This document shows positions 14,281-26,500 of a stretch of 64,000 bases of DNA, piece after piece; position 1 is the stretch's first letter; each line of letters begins with the position of its first letter. The notes below the pieces were generated by a model, which was not told where the DNA came from, ran no database searches, and saw nothing but the letters and a program-made list of their open reading frames with translations. A program made the translations under genes and the position numbers. Source of the DNA: Callipepla californica brunnescens (Eukaryota > Chordata > Aves > Galliformes > Odontophoridae); the NCBI GenBank assembly GCA_023055505.1, contig JALIRH010000004.1, positions 33,981,502-34,045,501 of the forward strand, given 5' to 3'.

Positions 14281-16431
14281 CCTCCCAGGTCTTGCATATC
14301 CAAATCCCTGTTTACAGTTGGCACAGATGCAGAAGCTAGTGCAGTGTGAGTGCCCCAGGTTTACCCTTCAAGGAGCTTTGGTAAAAGGAGGAAAGTGAAT
14401 TGTGGGATACAACGTCAAAAACCTATGCATCTTTGTATGCTTGGCATTGCAGCTTAATGGTTGTCTGGGGTTTTGGTGTGGAACTGAAAGTCTATTTTTA
14501 TGCACTGTCCTTTCTGTTGAAATAGGGATAGTTTGTTAATTTGTGCATGTGTATGCTTACCATTTTGACAGATGAGGTTATGTTTTGAGTAATCTGTGTA
14601 TTTGTTTTCTCCAGAGTAGACATGCAGAAGCCTGTTCTTGGGTTTTATCATCTTGGTTTGTCAGTGCTATGGTTTTCTACCTTCATGAACCTAGAACATG
14701 CCAGAAATTATCTCATTCTTATCGCACAGGTTTTCTTTGTTTTTCTATTTTTGTTTGTTTGTTTTCCAGCTGTCATGTGTATGCTAATATCATTTAATGA
14801 TGCATTTCTTCTCCTCTTTCTAACTGAAAGGCAATCTATAGCTGTTGTAGGGTTGAGTAGCTAAAGTAATTCCCACAAACATTAGTACAGAGTCTTTCTC
14901 TTTTCTACTAGTGGAAGAAAATAGTTTCACATTGTGACTGATGTGCAGTGGCCATCTTCTAAAATAGCTCTGTACCATCCTGACTTCATAGCTTGGGGAA
15001 AGAAAATTGTATCCCAGGTGGCATCATGCAGCAGCCTGACCTAAACCTACTGCTGTAACACTCACTAAATGATGAGTGTTGCTTTCTACCAATTGTACAT
15101 TTTGCGGCAAGAGGAAGATGGCCAATGAACACTGTGGGAATTGCTGAGAGCATTATGAAATTATGTATGGACATGGTTTGCTTGCTGAATTCTGTTCAGT
15201 TGGCTGCAGTCCTGAAATTGTTTTCTTCTACAGTTATGCAAGGAGTCTATATGCATGCATGCATGTACATAAGCCATCAATGTCTTCCAGTTTGTATGAA
15301 GGAGAAGAAGTAACAGAAGTTGGGAGGATAAGAATTGGCTTTCAAATTTTCTAAGACTTTCCTTGTTTCTCTATTCTTCCTTTCTTCTTTCATCATGCAA
15401 CTGCATAGAAGTGGAAGCTAGCAGACAAAGATTCTGCAGGGATCAGAAAGCTGTGCTGGTTATTTTTCCATTTGCAGTTGTAGTAAAGGCCTTGTGTTTA
15501 AATGACACATCTTTTCACAGCATGTAGTGCAAAGGAGACTCATCTCTTCTATTGTGGTTTTGCTTCAATGAGATATATTAAATGAGAACTGTTGTTCCAT
15601 TCTGAAAAGACAGCCTGTTTGCTTCAGAGGTATACAAAGGAGATGTCAAATGCAAAGTTAAATTATAAGCCTTGCATAATAGGGACTATTATTCTCAAGT
15701 ACTGAATATAATTTAATAACAAATATTATAAAGGGTGTTCCTTTGACACAATCGTCTTTTAGTATATTCTTGGGCTTTACAGAAGTCATGGGATTTGGTA
15801 TTATTCTGTATTTGCAAGATTTATTTATGATGAAAGCAAATGAAACAAACCGCTTTCTTTGGCTGTCCTACTAGCTAAAAATCAAGGTTTGCCATTGAGT
15901 GCACCCATTCTGTACGGCACAGAGAACGTTGTATTGTGATGTTCATTCATTGGCCTGTATAGACTTTGAGGTGTCTTTATTCAGCACAAACTGCTTCCTA
16001 TAGTATTCTCTTCTTGCCAGTAGGGAAACTGGCTCTATGTTCCCTGAGTGGTACTGTATTCTTTAGTGTCAATGGACAGAGCAAAACACCCCCTTGGTTA
16101 TATGAAACAGTCAATGAGACTGTGTATGTGTCACAGGTAATTTGGATGAATGCAAATACCTGCTAGTAGAAAGTAGTCTTTCCTTCTAAGTGTTAAGCAA
16201 GCATTTTCATGTAGTTTGGTTCGAACAAACTAATATCCAGTTGGAAGAGAAACCTTTTAGGTGAGGGTTGGGGTGAAAAATTGATAACTTTTGAGGAGGA
16301 AGGGATGAAAAGGGATTGGCTCTATATATTCTGATTTTTGTCATTGACTTGGAACAGTAGCATGGGATATAAATAGGTGACAGGTTTTAGGTAAGTACAG
16401 TGCCGTAGTAGAACTGCAGTCTGTGTATGTG
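14281..16431. other. Unique non-coding DNA
   Basis: No gene seen. A short ATGC-rich alternating run sits at about 15250-15266. Open frames are all under about 85 codons and overlap each other in several registers, as in non-coding DNA. Confidence 0.65.
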
Positions 16432-16965
16432 TAGGTCACTCTGAAAGTAATACCTCTTATCTGATTCCACAGATACTACAACAGATGCAAAGAGCAAAAT
16501 GACACTATTTGATAGAGCAAATGCTAAACTACAAAGCACAAGTTTTCAACAGTCACCGTCGTTACCTATGTATCGTCACCTGTGATGAACAAGGGCCTGC
16601 ATGCCATATTCATTAGGATTTGCAGCAGCTGAGGTGGCATGTCACCACTGCTGAAACACATCACCCACCACCTCACTGTGCTCACATCCACTGTTCTATC
16701 TCCAGAAATGTTCAGCGTATCTGCTGAAGCAAAAAGCATCGCTGTGTGCCAATGAATGTCATTTTTTTTCCTCATGAAGGTTTTCAATGCCATCTTTGTT
16801 TCATATGCACTTCCATTTCAGATGACAATTAGTCAGACTGCCCCTCTGCTGCCATCTGTTAAACTGCAACAGCATGTAGCAGAATACTGGTGGGAAAGTT
16901 CAGACTGTTGGCTATACCGCCAACATAATAAAATAGAAGGCATTATTTTTGGAGCAGCCCTCATT
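16432..16965 (-). mobile_element. Mariner (Galluhop / Mariner1_GG type), internally deleted copy
   Basis: The ends are inverted repeats. The left end reads 'ggtcactctgaaagtaatac', and the reverse complement of the right end contains 'gctccaaaaataatgcc'; a TA lies at the left edge. The total of about 534 bp fits the non-autonomous deletion derivative common in galliforms, not the roughly 1.3-kb parent. On the minus strand a 75-codon frame (16566-16793) keeps the N-terminal part of a mariner transposase, with a recognisable 'TVDVSTVR' and 'FSSGD'. It then jumps directly to a stretch matching the C-terminal end, so the catalytic core is missing. Strand is given by the transposase remnant. The copy cannot encode its own transposase. 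Confidence 0.9.
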
Positions 16966-19900
16966 TGCTCTTACTCCAGTGCTTTTGCAACTAGGAAGTG
17001 AAACTGTCAGAATGGCATTCTCTCTAGATATTCACATTCAGTCTCTACATATTTGCATTCAGTCTGTCCTACAAACTTGCTGTCCTGCTGTGTAACGTCT
17101 GTATATTCTCACATTTTCTTCCCTTTTGCGCAGTCTCAAATTTACTTATTAGATTTTCCTAGTTAAAGTGGACATTTATGTTCTTGAAAGATACTCAGTT
17201 CCAGTCAGAGGGGGTATTAAAACTTGAAATGATAATTTTTATTAAACTTGCTTGAGCTGGAATTTCAAAGCATATCTCCCATGTATGCTATGTTGAGTAG
17301 AGAGTGAGGAAAACACATAATTAAATGAAAAATGTAAAATCTCTGCAACTGGATTTCAGTCTCATCAGAATGCTCAAATTGCTCCCACTGTAATTGAGGG
17401 TGTTATTTGAATACGAGCACCATTTTTAGTGTACAATTGGAGTGGTATTAATAGGGGAATGTTGGTTGATAATGGCTTTTAACATGGAAAGGAGTGAGAG
17501 TTTCCCACAGCAGAATCTTGAGCTGCCACCAGTATGAAGATAGGTTCGCAGGGCCTGCCATATAATAGCTTGATAGCGATTATTCTGACAAGGAATCTGT
17601 GTTGTCAGCCTGCTGTTACTTTGAGTTGTCTAGGAAGATTATACCTTGCCAAGCCGGCTGATGAGTTTTCATAGCAAATAAATGGCATGGCATAGTATGC
17701 TTCCCATTTTCCAGTTAGTTTCTTGATGGCTTGCGACATCTCTATTAAATCATGGGTTCAAACCCTGGTGATATCACCAAGCACGTTCCTTTCCTGTAAG
17801 GGACTGTCATGAGATGGGAGCTCATTTTCTGAGAGCTCACCAAGGCTGCAGGGCTGTCCATCAGTGCTGTGTGGAGCTCAGTTACAACACCGTCCTATGA
17901 TCTAGATGATGACAGACTAAATGGCTTCTCTTGCTACCATAGCTAAATTTCTTTCCATTATATTATATATCTTGATGTTGGAAAAGATCTCGTGGCTCAC
18001 CAAACCCAACCCATTGCTATTGCAGGTAGCTGTGCAATTTAATTGTTTTTATTAGTAATAAACTCTGTCTCTTGACTTACTGGATTTCACTGTGTTCTGT
18101 AGCAACCTTCCAACCCAAACTGTTTTTTGACCCTAAGAAATGTAATAGCAGGTCAGGACTTAAATACATTAAGGCACCCTAGCAGCAGGCCCAACTAGAA
18201 GTATTGCAATGTAGCATCTGAGTCCTTAAGTTGAAACAACAGTTAGGCACAGCTGTGAGGCTGCAAGTAATAATTTATAGTAATCTGAGAAAAGATATAT
18301 GGGTATAGTTGAAGGGCTAGACTGAGCTGAAAAGCAAAGAGTGCTGCAAAGAAGTCACAGTATATGCCTGCGCTATTGCTGCATAATTTGTGTGCACTTT
18401 ATATATGTGTAGCCTGCACTATCCAACTATATTTTGTCTAAACAAAACTTTTCATCTGCAAAATAATCATTTCCAGCCAATGTTTTGAAAAACAAAAGAG
18501 GTAAATGAACTTTGTTTTGGAAGAGAACACAGTACTTGGGGTGTGGTACTGTTTTCACTAGTTTCTATACTTCAACATCAGACTCAAATTGCTGGCTTCC
18601 CTGCACTACTCTTCTCTGAACTTCAGAGAACTTTGAAGTTTGTCCATAAACCATTAATTTTGTCCATAAATCAGTCTCAATCTACCAATGGCTGTGAGTG
18701 TGTTGCATAGTTCTTGTAAAACTCTTATACTCTCTGTAGAGGAACAGTTGCTCTCTTAGTGATGATGGCTGAGCGCTGAAGTGATTAGACAGGATACATC
18801 ATTGTATTTCTGTGTGCTTAAGTCCTGTCAGCCACGAGTCTGTGAAGTTACCATAAAGAGGCAGTCAGCTACCTAGAAAAGGTGACCCATGTTCAACTAC
18901 CGTTTACTGTCTTTATTGAGTTACTTTCTTCTTGTATTCAGACGTTTCAGGCATTCAATTTTTGTTGGCCTTCTGCAGCATGGTATCAGCAGTGTCATGG
19001 AAGAAGGAAGCTTGGTAGGGAAGACAGAAATTCATTTCTTATCATTCTAATTTCTTAGTAGGCAATAGTGAACTTGGATTGAATTTTAGACAAAAACTGT
19101 GTCTTTTAAATTGTAAAAAAAATAACTGCAATATCCTTGTTTTCAGTCTCTGCAATTAAAACTCCACTGAAGTTGTGAATTCATCTATTTTCTTCCCTCA
19201 AAACCCATTTTGAGTGTAACCATCAAGAAGGGAAAAGAACTGGTAGGGTGAACAGTAGGTTGTAAAAGGAAGGAAAACATTGCAATTATAGAAAAAATGC
19301 AGATGATGCTAAAGAGGATAAACTCCCTGCTATTGAGATTTTGCAAACTGCAAAATGTAAAAGCTTAAATGCTACAGTGGTTTGACTTGTGTATGTGCTA
19401 TATATTTGGGATTTTTGCTACTTCCTTTTGTATTGTTAATGATATGAGAACTATAAAGCAAAAGAGGACAAAGCATTAGGAAATGTGTTAAATAATTAAA
19501 ATGTTCTGGATTTCTATTCATCTCTTTTACCTGAAGACTTCTAAATACTTCATAAACTAAATACTTATAAAACATCATGTCTTCCTTGAGGAATGCATAT
19601 CCTGTCTTAGTAACGGAGAGGATGGGGTGCTAGTAGCAGTTGGACAATCTTGCCTATAACATTTCTCATACCTGATTATTTGCAAGAATGTGGAAGTTAA
19701 ATTTGCTGCTATTGCAAGTTACCACTTCTCTGCTTTACTTGTCAACATCACTCTCTTTCCCATATTTCATTATGTAGTACTGGCCTAAATACATTTAATA
19801 AAGAAATCACTAGTGGATGCCTGATTTTTATCGTATAAAAAATGGTATTTTACCAGTCTGTAACTAACCTAGTATTATACATCAAAATGTTGCTATCTCT

Positions 19901-21254
19901 GCTTACAGAGGAGTAAAGGAAAAGGTAGAAAGGCTTTGTTTGACTATTCATTGTTAAAGAAATAAGCTAATTCCTTTTCCCTCAACAAAAAGAATGACTT
20001 CAGAAGAGGTAGATAAGCTAAGCCTTGAGAGTTATATATCACAATGCTAAAAATTGACTTCAGATTTACTTGTTCTTTAGTTTTAGCATCAGAGGTAGAC
20101 AAAAAGGCTTCCTGTTCATAAGAGAAATCTAGAATGGGCCTTAAACTCTCATAAGATTAGCAGGCTTCCCTAAATGTGGATAGCAGTGGAAAGGTACGTG
20201 TTTTCTATCAGAAACTGCAGGCTGTCTGCTCTCTTTTCTCTATTTTGTCTCTAGGTCAGCATGGGCCACTCTCTGTGTTGCATCAGATGAGACTAGGTCA
20301 GCCAGTTAAGTTATACAGCCCACACCAAGCCAGCACAGTTTGAGAAAATTGCTTTTCATTAATTGTCTATTCAGCACACCTTTTAGAGAGAATGGAATGC
20401 CTTTTTTGTCATCTTCACTGCAAAGATCTGCCACAGCATGATATTCCTTTGCTTACTTCCCTTACTCATCAGCTCTCATTTATGAATCTGATTCTGAATG
20501 AACATTACAAAGGTCAAAACAGTCAGTTTAGCAGGTGAAGTTGTACTTGCTTCATGTGACTTTGTTCAATTATTTACCATAGTAGTGAGGGAACTCTTAC
20601 TCCTCCCCCTCCCTTTTTGCACTCTAGAGAAATGTGTGTCAGCTGGCATATCTGAGCAGCCTCAAAGTTCTCTTTTTACAAAGGGAAGTCACAATAAAGG
20701 TAGCAATTAATATAGGATTTTATTTTCAAAACAGTACGTAAGAAACTTTAAAATTATAAATGATCAAAGTTTTAAATATAAATAACTAAATTCCCTAGAA
20801 GCAGTTTTCATAAACTGAAGCAATAGCTCCCTATTCAGCTTTGTGTGGATGTAAAGCAGCAGCCTCAGGTCTTGGGCATTTTGTCAGATTGCTCAAAGTT
20901 CTTTCCAAGAACAGTGATATCAGGCTTGTGTTGCTTTGAACTCTGAATTGAGTAGACTCTCCTTCCCTTAATTCTACAGGATAACTTAAATGGTATTTGC
21001 TCTTTTTCTGCAATCGACAGTTGCTTTGTTCTCTCCAAGAAATATTGATATTATAAGATTATATTAAATGCTATTAAGTTTTTGCTCATCTAGTATTTAT
21101 TGCATATGACCAATCAAAGCTACACCCTCAAATTGCACACAATGTCATTGTTTTACTTCAGAAATGGTGAATAATTCCACCTGTAAAATAACCTGTAAAA
21201 TTAATTCATTTTCCCCTTTTTTCATTCTTGTTTCAAGATTTCTTTAATTTCTCT

Positions 21255-21256
<2 letters not shown>
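16966..21256. other. Unique non-coding DNA, one weak CR1-like patch
   Basis: No gene supported. A diverged stretch at about 17970-18020 ('gttggaaaagatct' followed by 'caaacccaaccc') loosely resembles the antisense CR1 3' end, and 'ccttccaacccaaac' near 18105 resembles the sense 3' end. Both are too short to call. A B-box-like 'gggttcaaaccctgg' occurs at 17754-17768 (see findings). Elsewhere I see nothing. Confidence 0.6.

Positions 21257-21286
<30 letters not shown>
21257..21286. repeat. Poly-T tract (30 nt)
   Basis: Uninterrupted run of 30 T, the longest homopolymer in the window. It ends only about 16 bp before the left edge of a mariner copy. It could be the A-tail of a minus-strand retroposon, or a tract expanded by slippage; no element body was recognised to its left. 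Confidence 0.95.
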
Positions 21287-21288
<2 letters not shown>

Positions 21289-21499
21289 TATGAGGGAAGT
21301 ATATATGTCACTCTGGAAGTAATGCCTCCTATTAACTTCCATGGAAATGACAGAAGCTACAAAAGGCATAATAACTCTGTTTGATAGAGTAAATGCTCAT
21401 CTACAAAAGACTGTTTCCCAACATAATCACCATCTATTAGCTCCTTGCCGGTGAAAATGCATAGCAAAAGCCTGCATGCTCTGCTCATGAGGATCTTGT

Positions 21500-21912
21500 T
21501 GTGGTTCAACCTGACAGATGGCTTAGCACCACACAGTCCTTTGCTCACTCCCCAAAATTTCCAGTGGACAGGGAGAGATAATCAGAAAAAAAAAAAAAAA
21601 ATTTTAACTTCTGGGTTGATTTTAAAAAATAAAAATAGAAAAGAACAAAACAAACAATAGCAACAACAACAATAAAAAACTTGTTCACTAAGAAAGAGAA
21701 AAGGAGAAGGATAATAATCATGACTTCTGTATGTAAATACGCATAACAAGGGCATAAGCAATTGCTCACCTCTCCCCTGCTGATACCCAGCTAGCCCCTG
21801 AGCTGTGGAAGAGATGTCAACTCCCACCCCCTTCAAAACTCCTTCCACATGATTTCATACAGTATAGACTATCCCTTTGGCCACTTTTAAGTCAGCTGCC
21901 CTAATTCTGTTT
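21500..21912 (-). mobile_element. Solo LTR, avian ERVL-like, antisense
   Basis: The block begins 'tgtggttcaacc' and then follows the order of a very common avian LTR: 'agcaccacacag', 'gctcactcccc', 'gggagagataatc', an A-rich run, 'caattgctcacc', 'atacccagctagcccc', and finally 'ccctttggccac', 'gtcagctgcccta'. In the family the TATA box and the CA terminus read on the minus strand, so the LTR is antisense here. No gag, pol or env sequence adjoins, so it is a solo LTR and cannot be active. The family name comes from memory; the right boundary is approximate because CR1 sequence follows at once. Confidence 0.7.
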
Positions 21913-21929
21913 CTCTGCTATTTATGATA

Positions 21930-22070
21930 TAAGCTAGAATGTTATTGTCTTTCATGGCCACATGGGCATACTGATGGTTCATATTTAGCCAAGTGTTGAC
22001 CAGCACCCACAGGTCCATTTCTTCCACAAAGTCTTCCAGCCACTCTGCCCGAAGCCTGTGGTATTACCTT
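21930..22070 (-). repeat. CR1 LINE fragment
   Basis: Antisense match to the CR1 region just upstream of the 3' untranslated part. The recognisable words in order are 'atggccacatgggcatactg', 'tggttcatatttagcc', 'accagcacccacaggtcca' and 'cttccagccactctgcccga'. It sits between the LTR and the right half of the broken mariner, and it lacks a CR1 3' end. A simple CR1 insertion should include the 3' end, so this piece either arrived with something else or lost its end by deletion. Confidence 0.78.
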
Positions 22071-22288
22071 TTCTCTCTGTCAGCATTTAGCAAACATCAG
22101 TGATATCAGTGGGTACAATTTTTTCTACATGAAGAAACTAAATTCCACCCCTTTGCTTCATATGAACTCCCATGTCACATGCCATTTTGTCAGACTGCCC
22201 CTCTGCTGCCATACAACTAACATCCACCTTTGACATCATGAGCAAATATAATAAAATAGGAGGCATTACTTTCAGAGCAGCCCTCATA

Positions 22289-23311
22289 CAATGCTTAACT
22301 GAGATCAGTCCGTGGTTCACAAGAGATCCCAAACAGACTCTCTTCACTTGCTCATAAAATCTTTTATGTTGTGGAAATTCATTTTGATCAAAATGCATCT
22401 GCTAGATTTTGCACCATTTCTTCATCTGACTCTGAGAGAACATCTTTTGGCTTATGTTTAACAACGGGTTTTTTTGTCTTTCTTATGTGGCATCTGTCAA
22501 GTAAAATATAGGGGAAAAAAGTCATTGCAAATCTTGGCCAAGCTCTTCCTTGTAACGTTTGTCAGCATCTGTACTTCTTCTATCTTTTCTTATTTAGAGC
22601 AGTATATGAAGTTGCTAGGTACAAACACCAGAACTTAGTATAAATAATGAAGAAACCTTTTGAGGTTTAATATCAATAACTTCTGGAAGTTCATAGTGCT
22701 AGCAACGAATTTAACAAATAAAAACATTTTAAATTATTTAACTTTCAGATTACTTGTTCATGATTTACTCAATTTCAGATTTCAACCTGCTGCCTTTAAC
22801 CTTTCCTTGCAACTTGCTTTAACAACATTTATTTCCTTCAGGCTCTGTAGACCAATTCACAATTAATAATAATGAGGGTTCATATCGGGTCAGAATTTTA
22901 GCCTTTGTCCCAACTGACATCATGTTCAGAACTTGTCTAGTAGAAAAGAAAAATAAAATCTAGCTCATTGTCTTGGAGTTATATTTCCTCTGAGCTAATG
23001 ATTTCCATGCCAGCTAGTTCAGTCAATAAGATTAGTAGCTCCATTGTAGGAAATATACAGTAGTGTTTAACAGATTTTGTTTCTCTTCAATGAGGCAGCG
23101 TCAGGTGTTTCTTCTGATGAATTTGACTCATGGAAGTGAAAGGATCTGTACTTTTACCTATTAATTGTGTGTAAAGCTGACTGAGTCACAAGCTCATTGG
23201 CACAGTTTGAGGTTTAACTGGAGGCTGATTCTGAGAGGTGAGCCTCAGGGACCAACTCTGCTTTTCTTCCTCATTATCAGCTGAAATGGTGGGGTAGAAC
23301 GCAACCTCTTC
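22289..23311. other. Unique non-coding DNA
   Basis: No gene or clear repeat seen. The stretch is AT-rich with short frames only. The last 60-90 bp may be an unrecognisable continuation of the CR1 piece that starts at about 23312. Confidence 0.6.
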
Positions 23312-23592
23312 ACGGTCACAAATGACATCAAGCTGGAAGAGTATTTGAAGTGCTATGACTAAGGTTGCCATACAAAAAAAGTTCTGGCAAATTAGAGTAG
23401 TCCAGAAGAAACTGCATGAGATGAAGCAAAGGGAAATGAGGTCTTCTACCTGGGATAGAATGACATCATGTAGCAGCGCGGGCTGTGAAGTGATCCATCT
23501 GGAATTCTGCAGCCCAAAGTACTAAACACAAAAAAGGAACTGTAGGTGTTAGTAGACAAGTTAAGCATGAATCAACAGTGCTTGCCCACGAT
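23312..23592 (+). repeat. Diverged CR1 LINE fragment
   Basis: Sense match to the CR1 segment just upstream of the 3' untranslated part. The words in order are 'aatgacatcaagctgg', 'aaactgcatgagatg', 'tctacctgggatag', 'ggaattctgcagcccaaag' and 'gtagacaagttaagcatgaa', each a decayed form of the CR1 consensus. The divergence is higher than in the 48.5-kb copy, so this is an older insertion. The 3' end is missing. Confidence 0.72.
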
Positions 23593-26500
23593 TCTACTTC
23601 CATTTTGTAGAGACTCTCACTACACTGAAAATTTTTAAAGTAGGTATGTCATTACAAGTGTCTTACCACCTACCACGAGACTGCTGCTAGGAGTCATGCC
23701 TTGTAGGTTTGAATTACATTTCAGTACAATGGAACACAGTTCTGAGTATTTGTATTGCGTTCCATTGTTGCTCTTACTATGTTTGGCTTTCTCCACAGTG
23801 TGATATGTGACAGAGCTACAAATGATGAGAAGCTAAACTGTAGTTCATGAAAAACGCTTTATGTATAAGTCCTCATTTGAGGTAGAATTGCAGCAGCATT
23901 GTCTATGATTCAGCATTAGAGACCACAACACAAATATATTTATTCAGTTTTCTTCAGTGTATTCTCATTTTCTTAATTCCTACCCCTAAGCCTGTAATGT
24001 ATACACGCTATTTTTGTCAAGCATAAGCAGTTTTACTTTATAAAACAAAAATACTTCTTAGTTATGGTTGTACTTTTCCAAGAGAGGAGCAACTTAGTAG
24101 AACAGTGTAATGGGAAGAGCAGGGAAAGTGGTAACTAGAAAAATGGGACTGTGAGGTTTGTTTCTTTCAGACTTCCAGGCCTACAGTGTCTGAATAAAGT
24201 TGGTAGTGCAGAACAGTAATACCTGCCTGCTCACAGGTAATTTTGAATTGGGTATAGGAGCTCTGTAGCCAGCAAAAAATAAGAACTGTTCCCTATCAGC
24301 TCATTATAATGGTTCGAATTCTTAAGTGATTCATTCAGTGGATTAAGGCTTGCAGACATCCAGCAGATTTTGGTTTTGTTCTTCTGTTGACCTTTTTTAT
24401 TTGAACATGTAGAGCGTGGTAGTTGCCTCTTGTTAGGGGAAAACTGAAACTGGAGTAGCATAAGAGTCTTTGGGGTTGAGCAGTTCTTAGTACTAGAAGA
24501 ATTCAGGAGATATCAACACACTGTAAGTTCTATTTTTGTTTCATGTAGCTTTGCTTATAAATCCAAATTAAGACAAAATAAGAGTAGATCCTTTCTAAAT
24601 ATGCACAGACTTCATTTTAGATTTTGGATGGAGTAGAACCATAAGAAAGATTAGTATTCAGACATTTAAAAACTGTTTGAGACTAGGCCAGAATTTCTTG
24701 TTTCCATTCCAGAGCAAACATTATGGCTAAAGAAGTTATATAAAGCAAAAGAAAATTCCATGAAATGAAAGGATGAAAACTCATAGAGGAAAAATGGGCA
24801 GTATGTTAAAAGTTAAGTGTGGCAATCTGGAATGCATTTTACCAAAAATTACTTTATAATTCCACTTATTTTTGCTATAGAAGACACTACTGAAAAAAAA
24901 AAAAAAAAACCTAAGCCCAATGCAATTCAATTTGAATTTATCACTCTATTATTTTAATATATTTACTCAGGGTTAACAACTCATTAAGCACCAAATTGCT
25001 CACTCTTAATGAGTCCCTGATGGCAAAATTGGGCTGCTTAACACTGTACAGTAAAATAACAAAGGCATGACAGAAGGCTGTAATAAAAATCAAGTAAATG
25101 CTATTGAGTATTTGGTGTGTGCTGCTAGACTGGTTTTCGGAAGAAGTGGTTCCACTGACATGGTTAATTTGGCACACTGACTATAAAGCCATTTTTGTTT
25201 CCAGGAAAGATAATTAATTTGGTTCAGGGTTTTAAAACAGGCCAGTTAGTATACATATAAGAACTATCAGACATTTTTTTCTAGTTAATGCCACTTAATA
25301 AAAATAAGAAGAATAAAGCCAAGGAATCCATTCTCTGAAATGCCTCCTCTTTTATGTGGTATTTGATGATCCTTTTGAATAAACCAAGCCTTTCAGATGA
25401 CAACGTTTCTCCCATGCTTCTGTTATTAATACTGTAGAGTCTACAGGACACAATCAAGCAGTAAGGCTAAATTATTCCAGGTGTCTAAATATAACACAGT
25501 AATTAGTCTCCAGCCCTTACAACTTGCCAATGCCAAGACTGAAAAATTTAATAACTAGGAGGAAGGAATAACCAAACTAATTGTGTGGTTCAGTACTTAA
25601 AGGTGTGTACAGTTTTATAAGTTTTGAATAGTTAAAATTTAAATTAGTAAAGGATAGTCATGATAAAATACACGTACTTAAATTGAGTATTATGGCAAAC
25701 AAATATTTCTTTCCCTTCAGGAAATTATTTCAGATTTCTCCCCAAAATATTCATACTCTTATTATTATTATTACTATTTTATTTTTTATTTTTTAATGGA
25801 CTGTATCTGTAAATTCTAGGACTGCCAGTGGCCCTGTGTAAGATATCCTTCTCCTTTGGTGTAGACAGGTTGCATTTGCTTAACTTTCTGATATTGGGTG
25901 ACTGGTATTAGTTCTTTTCTCATTTGAATGAAGGTGCCCATTTGGCCTCAGGGTGTAACTGATTGAAGACAATTACTAAAAGAAGTAAAGTTATATCACT
26001 TTATCTAACCGTGTGAGGCACACAAAGCTAATGTCACAAAAATTTGCTGAATGCAAAAGACTTCAGGTCTTTGTGCAGAATATTCTGTGTTTACTATTCA
26101 CAGTACTTGCTTATATGGTAGATATTCATCTCTGTGCCCTACACTGAAATATTAACAAGAAGTTCTGCTTCTCCAGTGTTTTTCTTTAGAGAAGAACACA
26201 TCGCTTTGGTAACTATCTTTTCCTGTTCTTATGCAAAAGCTGACTTTCTAAATGCTGGCTACAGAAAATCTGCTTCTGATTCTATGCTTGAGTCAGAATC
26301 AAAGTGGAGACCCTATTACCTACAGGACAAGGATAAAGCTCATACACTGTTCAGAAAGAACTGGCGGCAGCAGAAAGAAGAATGCTCAGCTGAGAGACAG
26401 GTTGGGTTTTTTGCTCCATTCAAAGCAGCCTATAGGTTTCTATCTGCATTTACAGTGGTAGACAGAGAATTGCTGTATGATCTAATAGTATGCTTGTGGT

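Larger units (their letters stand above)
21303..22288 (-). mobile_element. Mariner copy (Galluhop type), interrupted by LTR and CR1
   Basis: The left end 'tcactctggaagtaatgcct' and the reverse complement of the right end ('gctctgaaagtaatgcc') form the inverted repeats; TA dinucleotides flank both sides. The left part (21303-21498) encodes on the minus strand a transposase C-terminal tail with 'GDYVGKQ' and 'LLYQ'. The right part (about 22082-22288) matches the N-terminal and 5' untranslated side of the other copies. Between them lies about 580 bp of foreign sequence: an antisense LTR, then a CR1 piece. About 100 bp of mariner sequence present in the 16.4-kb copy is missing at the junction, so deletion accompanied or followed the insertions. 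Confidence 0.87.

Noticed and set aside
17970..18120. CR1 3' end fragments in both orientations
   Set aside because: Only short words match and they are not collinear over a useful length; chance cannot be excluded.
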